This document shows positions 45,766-54,899 of a stretch of 64,000 nucleotides of DNA, piece by piece; position 1 is the stretch's first letter, and each line of letters opens with the position of its first letter. The notes beneath the pieces were generated by a model that was given only the letters and a program-made list of their open reading frames with translations, ran no database searches and was not told where the DNA came from. The stretch is from the NCBI GenBank assembly GCA_031285565.1, contig JAITVY010000042.1:62001-126000 (forward strand). The letters are read 5' to 3'. A program made the position numbers and the translations under genes. This DNA comes from Tannerella sp. (GTDB lineage: Bacteria; Bacteroidota; Bacteroidia; Bacteroidales; Tannerellaceae).

Positions 45766-47244
45766 TTATTTTAAAAACGGATTATAGTGAGAAGCTTTCT
45801 CTCCGCTTCCGTTCACCCGCTTTAATATAAGGTTTTCATCCACATCCTCTTTCAAATCTTCATTCAGCAGGAATTGTCCATTCTTTACTAAAACTTCCCT
45901 TAATTCACCGACATTTATTTCCCGTGTAGAAGAGCTATTTTTAACCAGTAAAGCTGCTGCCGTACCGGCCCCTTCGCCCATTGCCATACAGGTAGCCATT
46001 ACCCGTATAGAGCCAAATGCAGTGTGAGTAGCTGAGATCGTTTTTCCGGCCACTAACAGATTATCTATTCCTTCAGGGAGCATACAGCGATAAGGAATCT
46101 CATATACCGCCTTGCCCGAACCGGTAAATATCTGTTGTTGACCATGAGGGGGATGAATATCAATAGCAAATGTACCGCACGCAACGCCATCCTTGAACGA
46201 TGCTCCCTGCAGGATATCTTCCTGTGTTAACGTATAATCGCCTTTGATATGGCGGGATTCGCGTGTACCAACTTGTACAGCAGTGTCGATAATATAAGAG
46301 CCGGCAAATCCTCCTATCCGTTTTTTCAGAAATTCATGAACCTGTAAAACTTGTTTTCGAAGACTTATCTCTGCTTTCGTTAAATCCCCGGCATTAGTTG
46401 CATCCATATTTTGCAGGCGTGTCGTATTTACAGAGAACTGGTTATTTGGTAGTTCATACATTAAAATACGTGGAGCTACTTCACGGTCTAATTCTCCATC
46501 CGCAATGGCTTTGTTGACCAACATATTAAGGCCTAAAAAAGCAATTGCTCTCTGACTATCAATTTCTTTATCCGTTGGATTATCCTTTAAAATATCCCGG
46601 TTAGCTTTCATCCATGCACGCAGCTCCGTATTATCTACATTTCCCACCCTGAAATAAAGGGTAGCCGGTTGCATCGCACCATCATCTTCGCGCCCTTTAC
46701 TGAAAGGGAGATCTGCAAAGGCTACTATATCTGCATCGCCCGAACAATCAATTACATGTTGCGGACAAATGGCCTGCCGACCGGATTTATTCTCGATAAT
46801 AACCGTTTCAATCCTTCCATTATTCACCTGCACTCCGGTTACCAACGTGTGGAATAACATTCCAACACCGGCCTCTTCCAACATTTCCAAAAGTACAACC
46901 TTACTCCTTTCAGGGTCAAACGGTGTCATTGAGGCATTATCAAATGTAAGGTCTGTCACATGTCCTATGGAAGCTCCTGCTTCAATCATCCGTTGAACCA
47001 TTTCTTCCGTTATCCCTTTAATAATTTGCCGCCCATTTATATCGTGAAACGTAAATATAGGATTCACCATTGAGGTGGTCAGGTTGCCGCCCGGAAAACC
47101 ATACCTTTCTACCAACATAGTATCAGCACCATTTCTGGCAGCTGCGATAGCGGCTCCCAGCCCGGCAGGTCCGGCGCCTACAACCAATACTTCCGGTCTT
47201 GCTACTACCGAAAGTTTCTTTTGTATTTCTGTGATATATTCCAT
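45766..47244 (-). CDS. FAD-dependent oxidoreductase (PUL3)
   Basis: 492 residues, no signal peptide. The FAD-binding Rossmann motif is VLVVGAGPAGLGAAIAAARNG (about 19-39), followed by VERYGFPGGNL. It belongs to the FAD_oxidored family (PF12831): the central CSGDADIVAFA and C-terminal LLVAGKTISATH and MGEGAGTAAAL segments are typical. It is homologous to the oxidoreductase in PUL4 (58538-59986) but lacks that protein's export signal. The reaction is unknown; its place between susD and the MFS gene suggests work on an imported monosaccharide or acid. Confidence 0.85.
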   Translation of the reverse strand: MEYITEIQKKLSVVARPEVLVVGAGPAGLGAAIAAARNGADTMLVERYGFPGGNLTTSMVNPIFTFHDINGRQIIKGITEEMVQRMIEAGASIGHVTDLTFDNASMTPFDPERSKVVLLEMLEEAGVGMLFHTLVTGVQVNNGRIETVIIENKSGRQAICPQHVIDCSGDADIVAFADLPFSKGREDDGAMQPATLYFRVGNVDNTELRAWMKANRDILKDNPTDKEIDSQRAIAFLGLNMLVNKAIADGELDREVAPRILMYELPNNQFSVNTTRLQNMDATNAGDLTKAEISLRKQVLQVHEFLKKRIGGFAGSYIIDTAVQVGTRESRHIKGDYTLTQEDILQGASFKDGVACGTFAIDIHPPHGQQQIFTGSGKAVYEIPYRCMLPEGIDNLLVAGKTISATHTAFGSIRVMATCMAMGEGAGTAAALLVKNSSSTREINVGELREVLVKNGQFLLNEDLKEDVDENLILKRVNGSGEKASHYNPFLK

Positions 47245-47267
47245 TCTAACAATACTTTAAGAAGGCA

Positions 47268-47288
47268 TAGTAGGATATTCTCCTACTA
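47268..47288 (-). promoter_or_regulatory. Leader hairpin before the PUL3 FAD oxidoreductase
   Basis: Perfect eight-base stem (TAGTAGGA/TCCTACTA) with a five-base loop in the 151-base gap after susD, 24 bases upstream of the next ATG. It may be a processing site or partial terminator inside the operon. There is no T-run. Confidence 0.4.
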
Positions 47289-47395
47289 CACCTGTTTAAT
47301 TTATAAATGATTTTATATGAATTAATGAAATTATGCTGCTTAATCTTTACTTCCCGTATTTTATATATCAAGATAAAATAAGGAGATCAACAACA

Positions 47396-49054
47396 TCAAT
47401 AACCGGGATTTTGTACCAGATTGGGATTAGCCTGACGTTCCGATGCCGGAATAGGTGACAGATAATCACGCTTAGGATCGAAGAAACGTACGCCCAGTTT
47501 TGTCCCGAACAGATCTTTCTCTACAAAATTTGCATAATCAGGATTTCCATACTCATCGATATGAGGAGCAATCGTCGGATATCCGTTAGGAATCCGGCCA
47601 TAACACACTCCATTCATTAAACGGTCTGCAATATGCCAACGACGAATATCAAATAACCGTAGTCCTTCTCCTGCCAATTCGTATTTGCGTTCTTTACGAA
47701 TTACCGACCGAAGTTCCAGTTGAGTTTTACCCAAAGTTATTTCAGGCATTTCTGCTCTTCTTCTCACTTTATTTATGGCCTCGTAAATTGTTTCATCCAA
47801 TTGGTTTGCTTCAATCTTCGCTTCTGCAAACATTAAAAGGATATCTGCATAACGGAATGCAATTGCATTAATGGATGAAGCGCCATCAGTACGATATTCA
47901 AGCGAATCACTATACTTTCTCCAACAATACCCGGAAAAACTGGCATATGCATGAGTTGCATCCAGATTATCAATACGTACAGCCGGCGATTGGTTATAAT
48001 CCCAGCATTTAACACTATCTTTATGTGTTTCAAACTGATAGCCAAAAAACATGCTTCCCGGTAAAACTACCGTATGATGAAGTCGCGGATCCCGGTTCTT
48101 CCAGGGATTTTCCGGTTCATACAACGGGGACTTGTCTATGGATAAACCATCTATACATTCGTAAGAGTCCACCAGTGCCTGTACCGGCATTTTATTTGAG
48201 TACCCCCCTGCCAGCCTGGACTTCATACGGCTCGGCATTCCTTGGCTTTTATCATCCTGGTTATATTGAATAGCCCAAATGATTTCTTTAGATGTTTTTC
48301 CTTTCAGCATGGTTATATCCCCATAGCCTGGTTCCAAAATATATTCAGAACCTTCCAGTTCCATAATCTTTTCACATGCTACAATAGCATCTTGCCAACG
48401 TTCATTATATAGGGCGGTCCGCGCCTTCACTGCCCACGCAAAGCCCTTTGTCAACGCCATTGTGTTTGGTTCGTTGGCCTGTTGCAAATATGGTACGGCA
48501 TCATCACATTCCTTTATAATAAAATCAACAATCTTTTCCACCGGATCCCTACTCACATATGCTTCATCTAAAGACAGTGTATGATCGATCAATGGGACAT
48601 CTCCAAAGACAGACGTGAGAAGCAGATAACAATAAGCACGTAAAACTTTTGCTTCTGCCCTATATTTTTCAATTTTATCAGCAGATACATTATCACTGGC
48701 CCGTTCTATATTTTCTAATATAAAATTACTCCGATTGATACTTTTATATATATTTACCCAAAGATCCCTTAACTGCCAGGCTGTGGGATCATGATACATC
48801 ACTTCGGGCTTTAGATCCCTGTCTGCCGAAATATCGGAACCGGTATCATAATAAAGAATAAAAGGTATCTGATCATTAAATAAATAAAAAGCCGAATGTA
48901 TCCCAACAATGGCCATACGAATTTCATTTTCATTTCGAAGAAATGTTTCTGTCGAAGGATAATTCAGCGGATATTTCTCCAACGTATCCTCACAGGAAGC
49001 AAACAGTAAGCACAACACGATCATGAATACATATGATATATTTTTTGTTCTCAT
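47396..49054 (-). CDS. SusD/RagB-family glycan-binding lipoprotein (PUL3)
   Basis: 552 residues. A lipobox (FASC, Cys21) marks an outer-membrane lipoprotein. The helical scaffold includes AEAKVLRAYCYLLLTSVFGD and the protein ends LVQNPGY. It lies 21 bases after its susC. With two GH51 enzymes in the same operon, an arabinofuranose-containing glycan is the likely ligand; this is inference from neighbours. Confidence 0.94.
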   Translation of the reverse strand: MRTKNISYVFMIVLCLLFASCEDTLEKYPLNYPSTETFLRNENEIRMAIVGIHSAFYLFNDQIPFILYYDTGSDISADRDLKPEVMYHDPTAWQLRDLWVNIYKSINRSNFILENIERASDNVSADKIEKYRAEAKVLRAYCYLLLTSVFGDVPLIDHTLSLDEAYVSRDPVEKIVDFIIKECDDAVPYLQQANEPNTMALTKGFAWAVKARTALYNERWQDAIVACEKIMELEGSEYILEPGYGDITMLKGKTSKEIIWAIQYNQDDKSQGMPSRMKSRLAGGYSNKMPVQALVDSYECIDGLSIDKSPLYEPENPWKNRDPRLHHTVVLPGSMFFGYQFETHKDSVKCWDYNQSPAVRIDNLDATHAYASFSGYCWRKYSDSLEYRTDGASSINAIAFRYADILLMFAEAKIEANQLDETIYEAINKVRRRAEMPEITLGKTQLELRSVIRKERKYELAGEGLRLFDIRRWHIADRLMNGVCYGRIPNGYPTIAPHIDEYGNPDYANFVEKDLFGTKLGVRFFDPKRDYLSPIPASERQANPNLVQNPGY

Positions 49055-49075
49055 AGGATTATCTGTCTATAATGA

Positions 49076-52000
49076 TTAAAATCTGATATCAACTCCAAAA
49101 CTGATCACTTTTACCTGTGGATAATAGGCTCCACTTGAAGCCGGAGAAACCTCAGGGTCCCACCCATCCCAGAAATTAGTGAAAGTCAATAGGTTTTCAC
49201 CCGAAACATAAAAGCGTAAATGTTCCATTAACGCCTTTCTTGAAACGGATACCGGTACTTTATAACCTAACTGAATATTTTTCACCCTCAGATAAGCCGC
49301 ACTTTTCATATAAAAATCGGAATCCTGGTAGTTATTTGCAGAATCATAGAAGTACAATCTGGGAAAAGCGGCATTTACATTCTGGTTTTCTTCTGTCCAG
49401 CGATTTTTGTGAATGTCAAAGGCCGTACTTCCTGACCAGAACGGATACATGGCCATTTGTGATAAATAACCATCTACCTTTCCAACTCCCTGAAGCAGAA
49501 TATTCAAATCAAAACCCTTATATCGCCCGGCAAAATTGAATCCGAAAGTGTAGCGCGGAATTGTGGAGCCTAATACTTCCCGATCATCTGCATTCACTAT
49601 ATCATCGTCATTCAGGTTTTCATATCTTAAATCGCCCGGAGCCAGCGTACGCCCCTGGCGTACCCATTTATAAGAGCCATCACTGTTGAAATCATTACCA
49701 GATAGGATTCCCAGGCATTTCCGCATATATAATGAATTAATAGCATACCCTTCACGATTGGTTATCAGCCCGGTACCGTTAATACCTTTCAAATCCGTGA
49801 TTTCATTTTTTACATCCGACAAATTAAAGGATACATCAAAATCAAAATCTCCGATCTTGTCGGTATACATAATATTAAAATCGTATCCTTTATTTTCAAC
49901 AACACCTGCATTTTGGTATGTGGGCTCCAATCCCATTGTGCGGGGAATATCCAGAAGCATCAGGATATCATCTGTCTTCTTATGAAACCAATCGAAGGTA
50001 ATATTCAATTTATTCCATAGATTTACGTCCAAACCTATATTGGTCATCGTTGTTGTTTCCCAGGTAATATTCGGATTATTCATAGTTAAAACCGCCGCAC
50101 CATCTATCAGCTTATCATCCGATATATACTTGGTACCCATATCGATATTGGATGAAAAGGGATAATCGCTCCCTATGTTTTGATTCCCTAATGTTCCCCA
50201 TGATCCTCTGACTTTAAGATTAGAAACATGTTCTCTTAAACTGTCCCAGAATGATTCTTCTGACAATCTCCAACCTGCAGAGAAAGAAGGAAAAGCGCCC
50301 CATTTTTTACCTTTTGCAAACTTAGAAGAGCCATCATACCGGATATTTGCTTCCAACAGGTATTTGCTTTTATAATCATAATTAATCCTTCCGAACCAGG
50401 AAACGAGCACATTTTCGCCTGCCCACCCGTCATTTCTCATATTTTCAACAGAACCGGATTGCAACACAGAATAATCAGGGAAAGGAAAGTCGTCCCTGAA
50501 TGCATTAAACCCCGAATAGTAATTGGATTCATACTGGAATCCGGCCAACGCAGAGATTGTATGCTGGTTAATCATTTTGTGATAATTTGCGGTTGTTCTT
50601 GACTGTAAATATCTATTATAAGTAGACTCTTCTGTTAAATTTGACTTACTGGGAAGTTGAGAAAAAATACTTCCATCGGGATTATAGGTAGTTACTTGCT
50701 GTACAAAGCTCCTTGATAAAGGATAAGAAATAGAAGGAGAAAAGGCGGTTTGCATCCAGAAATCCTCATACGGTTCCCACTTAAATGAGATATTTCCTGT
50801 GACAGGAGTCGATTTTTCGTTTGTAAACCCTCCATTATAGATACTCGCGACAGGATTTTCGCCATTTTGTCCTTCTGCATAATCTCCATTGGCATAACGC
50901 GTAGCCTGAACAGCCGGCAGTTTATTCATCAGGAAAAAGATATATCCAATCCCTGATGAATTTCCCGAATTACTATCATATTTAGCAACGGAATTCCGGT
51001 TAGAATTATAAAGAAATAAGTCTAAAGAGGATGAGAAATTCTTCGTAAAAACAAAGTCTGTATTCAACCGTATGGAAATACGTTCAAAATCAACATTGTC
51101 TATAATTCCATTTTGTTTCAAATACCCTAAAGAGGCCAATACTTTTAGTTTTTCTGTTCCTCCGGTTAATGTTAAACTATGATTTTGCTGAAATCCGTTT
51201 CCTTTTAAAATTTCTTTTTGCCAGTCTGTATCCGGATAATGATCCCTGTCACCGGGTCCTTTTTCAGTCCAGTCTCTAATCTGCTCTTCTGTATAAACAA
51301 CTCCGGCACCAGCATTAATTTTTGATTCATTTAAAAGATGTATATGATCAAGTGCATTTAATTTATTCGGTAGATTTGTGGCACTTTGTTGGGCAACATA
51401 TCCGCTATATGAAATACTAAATTTCCCTTCGGCAGCTCGTTTAGTCGTAATTAGAATAACACCATTGGCTGCTTTTGAACCATAGATAGAGGAAGATGCA
51501 GCATCTTTTAAAACGGAGATCGATTCGATAGTGGAAACATCTATATTATTGATTCCCATCTCAAGGCCATCAACAAGTACTAATGGATTAGAGTTGTTTA
51601 AAGTACCAATCCCCCTGATCTTTATATCCCCGGCATCCAATCCCGGCTGCCCGGACCGTTGCATAACAGTCACGCCGGGAGCCGCTCCTTGTAAAGCCAG
51701 GGAAGTCTGTCCGACCTGACGTTTGGTCAGAGTTTCACTACTTACAGACGCAACCGAACCGGTCAGATTTACACGTTTTTGTGTGCCATATCCTACAACC
51801 ACAACTTCTTCAAGCATTTTGGAATCTTCAATAAGTATAATCATAAAACTGTGTTGATTCCTCACCAGCATTTCCTGTGCAACATATCCGATATACGATA
51901 TTTGTAATACGGCTTTTTCATCAACATTTAGAGCGAATTTTCCATCAATATCAGTAATTACACCATTTGTTGTACCTTTTTCAATCACATTTGCCCCTAT

Positions 52001-52441
52001 TACAGGTTCACCTTGTCCATCTACAACCGTACCGGATATCTGTTTCTTACTTTGTTGACTAATATCCGGTAAACCTGACTTGTTCATCAGTATAATCTGA
52101 CGATCAACTACCCGGTATTGAATATTTGTATTCTTAAATAAATCATTCAACACCTGATTTACCGATTGCTTGTTTGCTTTAATACTGACAAGCTTATCTA
52201 TATCTAATGTGTTATCCAGAATCAGAAAAGAAAATTCCGTTTCCTGCTCTATCTTATCCAACACTTCTTCAATCGGTTTATTTGTAAATGAAAAAGAGAG
52301 GGCGGTATTTTGCGACCAGGTTTTTTCTGCATTGATTTGGAAAACAACAATGAGCAATAAAAAAAGACTAATTCTCATTATCCGACAAATTTTAATGAAA
52401 TAAAATGGGGTAGCAACCCCGAATAATTCCCATATTTTCAT
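49076..52441 (-). CDS. SusC-family TonB-dependent transporter with STN domain (PUL3)
   Basis: 1121 residues. After a 21-residue extension comes the signal peptide (from Met22, MRISLFLLLI). Next are an STN domain (about 47-115, FTNKPIEEVLDKIEQETEF), a carboxypeptidase-regulatory-like domain (about 135-210), the plug (from VVVGYGTQKRVNLTGSVAS) and a barrel ending VDIRF. It pairs with the SusD downstream and signals to the FecR upstream. The first ATG overlaps a plus-strand TAATTTTG element, as in PUL1 and PUL2, and a GGGG/CCCC hairpin lies between the two possible starts. Confidence 0.94.
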   Translation of the reverse strand: MKIWELFGVATPFYFIKICRIMRISLFLLLIVVFQINAEKTWSQNTALSFSFTNKPIEEVLDKIEQETEFSFLILDNTLDIDKLVSIKANKQSVNQVLNDLFKNTNIQYRVVDRQIILMNKSGLPDISQQSKKQISGTVVDGQGEPVIGANVIEKGTTNGVITDIDGKFALNVDEKAVLQISYIGYVAQEMLVRNQHSFMIILIEDSKMLEEVVVVGYGTQKRVNLTGSVASVSSETLTKRQVGQTSLALQGAAPGVTVMQRSGQPGLDAGDIKIRGIGTLNNSNPLVLVDGLEMGINNIDVSTIESISVLKDAASSSIYGSKAANGVILITTKRAAEGKFSISYSGYVAQQSATNLPNKLNALDHIHLLNESKINAGAGVVYTEEQIRDWTEKGPGDRDHYPDTDWQKEILKGNGFQQNHSLTLTGGTEKLKVLASLGYLKQNGIIDNVDFERISIRLNTDFVFTKNFSSSLDLFLYNSNRNSVAKYDSNSGNSSGIGYIFFLMNKLPAVQATRYANGDYAEGQNGENPVASIYNGGFTNEKSTPVTGNISFKWEPYEDFWMQTAFSPSISYPLSRSFVQQVTTYNPDGSIFSQLPSKSNLTEESTYNRYLQSRTTANYHKMINQHTISALAGFQYESNYYSGFNAFRDDFPFPDYSVLQSGSVENMRNDGWAGENVLVSWFGRINYDYKSKYLLEANIRYDGSSKFAKGKKWGAFPSFSAGWRLSEESFWDSLREHVSNLKVRGSWGTLGNQNIGSDYPFSSNIDMGTKYISDDKLIDGAAVLTMNNPNITWETTTMTNIGLDVNLWNKLNITFDWFHKKTDDILMLLDIPRTMGLEPTYQNAGVVENKGYDFNIMYTDKIGDFDFDVSFNLSDVKNEITDLKGINGTGLITNREGYAINSLYMRKCLGILSGNDFNSDGSYKWVRQGRTLAPGDLRYENLNDDDIVNADDREVLGSTIPRYTFGFNFAGRYKGFDLNILLQGVGKVDGYLSQMAMYPFWSGSTAFDIHKNRWTEENQNVNAAFPRLYFYDSANNYQDSDFYMKSAAYLRVKNIQLGYKVPVSVSRKALMEHLRFYVSGENLLTFTNFWDGWDPEVSPASSGAYYPQVKVISFGVDIRF

Positions 52442-52448
52442 AATTTTG
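52441..52448 (+). promoter_or_regulatory. Promoter -7 element of candidate antisense RNA 3
   Basis: TAATTTTG fits TAnnTTTG and starts on the last base of the CAT that complements the first susC ATG, exactly as in PUL1 and PUL2. No clear -33 box. Confidence 0.5.
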
Positions 52449-52453
52449 CATTG

Positions 52454-52549
52454 AATTTAATTTTTACAATTCTTTGTGAACAAATTATTCGTTCCAAAGT
52501 GATTAAGTTCTCCTGACAAGAGTAAGCGGCCACTTGCTCTTGTCTTTTT
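52454..52549 (+). ncRNA. Candidate DonS-like cis-antisense RNA 3 (PUL3)
   Basis: Predicted RNA of about 95 nt opposite the susC leader, ending at a strong hairpin with T5. Third occurrence of the same layout in this window. Ends are estimated and expression is untested. Confidence 0.55.
52515..52549 (+). terminator. Intrinsic terminator of candidate antisense RNA 3
   Basis: Twelve-base stem GACAAGAGTAAG with CTTGCTCTTGTC (one G-U pair), six-base loop, then T5 on the plus strand. It is the best-formed terminator of the three. Confidence 0.75.
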
Positions 52550-52602
52550 GGTATCAGATTGATTATTTTGTCATAGGCTTCTCATTTTAAGGTTTATATT
52601 CA

Positions 52603-53637
52603 CTATTTTTTCTTCAACCAGACTTCGATCCGTTGTTTGGTTAATGTAGAATCATTGTTTTTCACAGGAGCACTGATTTTCCATTCAATAGGCGCAGCTA
52701 TTTCCAGATAAGAGAATATTTGCTGAATAGTCTCATCGGTAAATGTAACACGCGATAAATACCGTCCGGACTGATTATATTCGTCATGCAAAATGATATC
52801 TACATTATAGCGTTTGCTTAGCTGGTCAAACACTTCATTTAAAGGCGCATTCCGGAAAATAATCTTACCGTCTTTCCAGGCCAGTTTTTCATATAGGTTT
52901 ACCTCTTCAATAGTTATTTCTTTCGTTTTACTGTCGATTGATATCTTTTCCCCTGGATTTACTTCCTGCAACTGATCCCCGTAAGACACTGCTACTTTAC
53001 CTTCAGCTAAAACGGCTTCTACTAGCTCCCCCCCCGCATTTACATTAAACCGGGTTCCATAAGCCATTATTTTCGTCCCGGATGTGGTTTTCACATAAAA
53101 AGGATGTTCTTTGTCGGATTGTACCTCAAAATACCCTTCTCCTTCCAGTTCAACTTCCCGTGCCTTTCCGTTAAAATGAACCGGATAACGTAGCATTGCA
53201 TTGGAGTTTAGCCAAACCTTTGATTTATCCGGCAATTCAAACCGGGAAATCAATCCGGGAGCAGATACAACTTCTGCATAAACGATCTCCTCTGGCGTTT
53301 TATGAAAAGCCAGATAACCAAAAGTTAAAGTTGTAATTAATAGTGGAATTGTTAATATAGCAGCTGCACGGGATAAAAACCGAATCAATTGTTTTCGTTT
53401 TCCGGTTTTCTTTATAACATCACGGAGTTCCCTGTATCCGGCATGGATATCATACGATTCCATTTCATGTATCTTTCTGCTTATTTTCAAAGCTTCCCTT
53501 ACAGCATCCAATTCACCCGCCATCTCCGGGGAGCCGGCTATTAACTCCTCGACCTGTGATTTTTCAATTTCACTTGCCAGGCCTGCTGCGTACCTGAAAA
53601 ACAGGATTTCCCGATCTATATGGTGTTCTTCTTGCAT
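52603..53637 (-). CDS. FecR-family anti-sigma factor (PUL3)
   Basis: 344 residues. It has an N-terminal sigma-binding part (1-85), a transmembrane helix (about 88-110), a FecR domain (FELPDKSKVWLNSNAMLRYP, VELEGEGYFEVQ) and a C-terminal DUF4974 domain with a short extra tail rich in Lys. It should regulate the divergent ECF sigma gene. The gap to that gene (about 220 bases) must hold both promoters. Reading frame intact. Confidence 0.94.
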   Translation of the reverse strand: MQEEHHIDREILFFRYAAGLASEIEKSQVEELIAGSPEMAGELDAVREALKISRKIHEMESYDIHAGYRELRDVIKKTGKRKQLIRFLSRAAAILTIPLLITTLTFGYLAFHKTPEEIVYAEVVSAPGLISRFELPDKSKVWLNSNAMLRYPVHFNGKAREVELEGEGYFEVQSDKEHPFYVKTTSGTKIMAYGTRFNVNAGGELVEAVLAEGKVAVSYGDQLQEVNPGEKISIDSKTKEITIEEVNLYEKLAWKDGKIIFRNAPLNEVFDQLSKRYNVDIILHDEYNQSGRYLSRVTFTDETIQQIFSYLEIAAPIEWKISAPVKNNDSTLTKQRIEVWLKKK

Positions 53638-53844
53638 TTCTTATTAACGGTTATATTTATAGGACAATCCTAAAATAAAAAAGTGCCACCAATCTGACAT
53701 TTTTTTTCTTTTTTCTAAATTTACCTTTAAGAACCGGAGAATTTAATGGCAGACTCCTAAGGAGCAAATCGACTGACAACTCACAACCAGAAATATATAA
53801 ACAAAAACTATAGGAATTTTATCGCTGTTATCAAAATCAATCTG

Positions 53845-53852
53845 TATTTTTG
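53845..53852 (+). promoter_or_regulatory. Promoter -7 element of the PUL3 sigma gene
   Basis: TATTTTTG fits TAnnTTTG. Only six bases separate it from ATG 53859, so the transcript could be leaderless or nearly so. It overlaps an in-frame TTG (53850) sometimes taken as the start. Confidence 0.5.
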
Positions 53853-53858
53853 TCTGAA

Positions 53859-54449
53859 ATGCAAGAACAACCACCTGGGACAGAGCCTGAGTATCTACTT
53901 TGGAAAACGGTAGTTAACGATGATGAAAAAGCCTTTCAAAAACTATTTGAGCTTTTTTATCCGGCACTTTGTATATATGCTAAAAAGTATATCGAAGAAC
54001 GCAGCATACGGGAAGATATAGTTCAGGACATGTTTGTTTATTTATGGGAAGACCGGAAAAAGCTATCGATTACTACATCCCTGCGTAATTATTTAATGGT
54101 AGCCGTGCGTAACCGCTGTTTTAACTACTTACATAAAGAAGGCATTATAAGACAATACCAGGAATCAATTTCCTCTGACTATGCAGAACCCCAGGATGAA
54201 GAAATGTATCTGTTAAGCGAGTTATATGACCTATTGGATAAGACATTAGCTAAACTACCTGAAACCTATCGTCTGGTATTTGAGATGCATCGCATGCAAG
54301 GGAAAGATTACAACGAAATTGCAGAAACACTTAATATCTCTGTCCGAACGGCAAAACGCTACAAAAGTCAGGTAATCGATATTCTCCAAAAAGAACTCAA
54401 AGATTACCTGCCTCTCATAGTATTGATGTATCCTCATATGTTTAATTAA
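53859..54449 (+). CDS. ECF-type RNA polymerase sigma factor (PUL3)
   Basis: 196 residues from ATG 53859. Region 2 (EERSIREDIVQDMFVYLWED, about 46-65) and region 4 (LPETYRLVFEMHRMQGKDYNEI and the helix-turn-helix LNISVRTAKRYKSQ) are clear. Unlike PUL1 and PUL2, this sigma gene is transcribed away from its fecR and susC. That separates sigma expression from the operon it controls. An in-frame TTG three codons upstream lies inside the promoter element and is an unlikely start. Confidence 0.93.
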   Translation: MQEQPPGTEPEYLLWKTVVNDDEKAFQKLFELFYPALCIYAKKYIEERSIREDIVQDMFVYLWEDRKKLSITTSLRNYLMVAVRNRCFNYLHKEGIIRQYQESISSDYAEPQDEEMYLLSELYDLLDKTLAKLPETYRLVFEMHRMQGKDYNEIAETLNISVRTAKRYKSQVIDILQKELKDYLPLIVLMYPHMFN

Positions 54450-54455
54450 CGGACA

Positions 54456-54479
54456 GGCTACTTTTTATTAAAAATAACC
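54456..54479. terminator. Weak bidirectional terminator between convergent genes
   Basis: GGCTACTTTTTATTAAAAATAACC forms an AT-rich stem with T-runs on either strand, between the converging sigma gene and the small-protein gene. The stem has mismatches, so confidence is moderate. Confidence 0.45.
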
Positions 54480-54498
54480 TTAAATGAATGCCTGCATA

Positions 54499-54672
54499 TT
54501 AACCGGGCTGTTCATCTTCGTCATCATCATAAAGATTATTTAACTCCAGCGTGAGACTTTCATGTTCTTTTCTGTATGCTTCGAGCACTTCCTCAGAAAT
54601 ATTAAGCGGAGCCTGGTCTAATCTCTTACGGGCAATTTCAACTTCTTTTTCTAATTCTTCTCGTCTACTCAT
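54499..54672 (-). CDS. Small charged helical protein, unknown function
   Basis: 57 residues from ATG 54672 (an in-frame GTG lies three codons upstream). It is entirely hydrophilic and probably two helices: MSRREELEKEVEIARKRLDQ, then a loop with APLNISEEV, then AYRKEHESLTLELNNL, with an acidic tail DDDEDEQ. The length and helix-loop-helix pattern faintly recall Spo0E-type phosphatases, but the SxxxD signature is missing, so I do not assign that function. It lies downstream of sucCD, separated by a repeat element. Confidence 0.7.
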   Translation of the reverse strand: MSRREELEKEVEIARKRLDQAPLNISEEVLEAYRKEHESLTLELNNLYDDDEDEQPG

Positions 54673-54706
54673 ATCAATCACGGTTTTATAATTATTTATG
54701 CCTATC

Positions 54707-54833
54707 AGTAGTTAAAGAAGTTATCACTCGCTACGCTCGTTTGTAGTCAAGGAGTTAAGAATAATACAAATGCATCTCTATTTAACTACGAAGTTGCGAA
54801 GCAACTGATAACTACTTGACTACTTTGACTACT
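54707..54833. repeat. Dispersed intergenic repeat, copies 2 and 3 in inverted arrangement
   Basis: AGTAGTTAAAGAAGTTATCA at the left is matched in inverse by TGATAACTACTTGACTACT at the right. Cores GTTATCACTCGCTACGCTCG (54720-54739) and, on the minus strand, GTTATCAGTTGCTTCGCAAC (54793-54812) relate to the core at 31276. The element could fold into one long RNA hairpin after sucD. Confidence 0.6.
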
Positions 54834-54899
54834 AATTCGCATTATGTATAAAACACCTATTTTCATGAAAAGGTTTGAAGAACCTATGTTTTAATGTAG

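Noticed and set aside
54499-54672. Spo0E-type phosphatase identity for the small charged protein
   Set aside because: Length and two-helix pattern fit, but the signature Ser/Asp residues of the second helix are absent.
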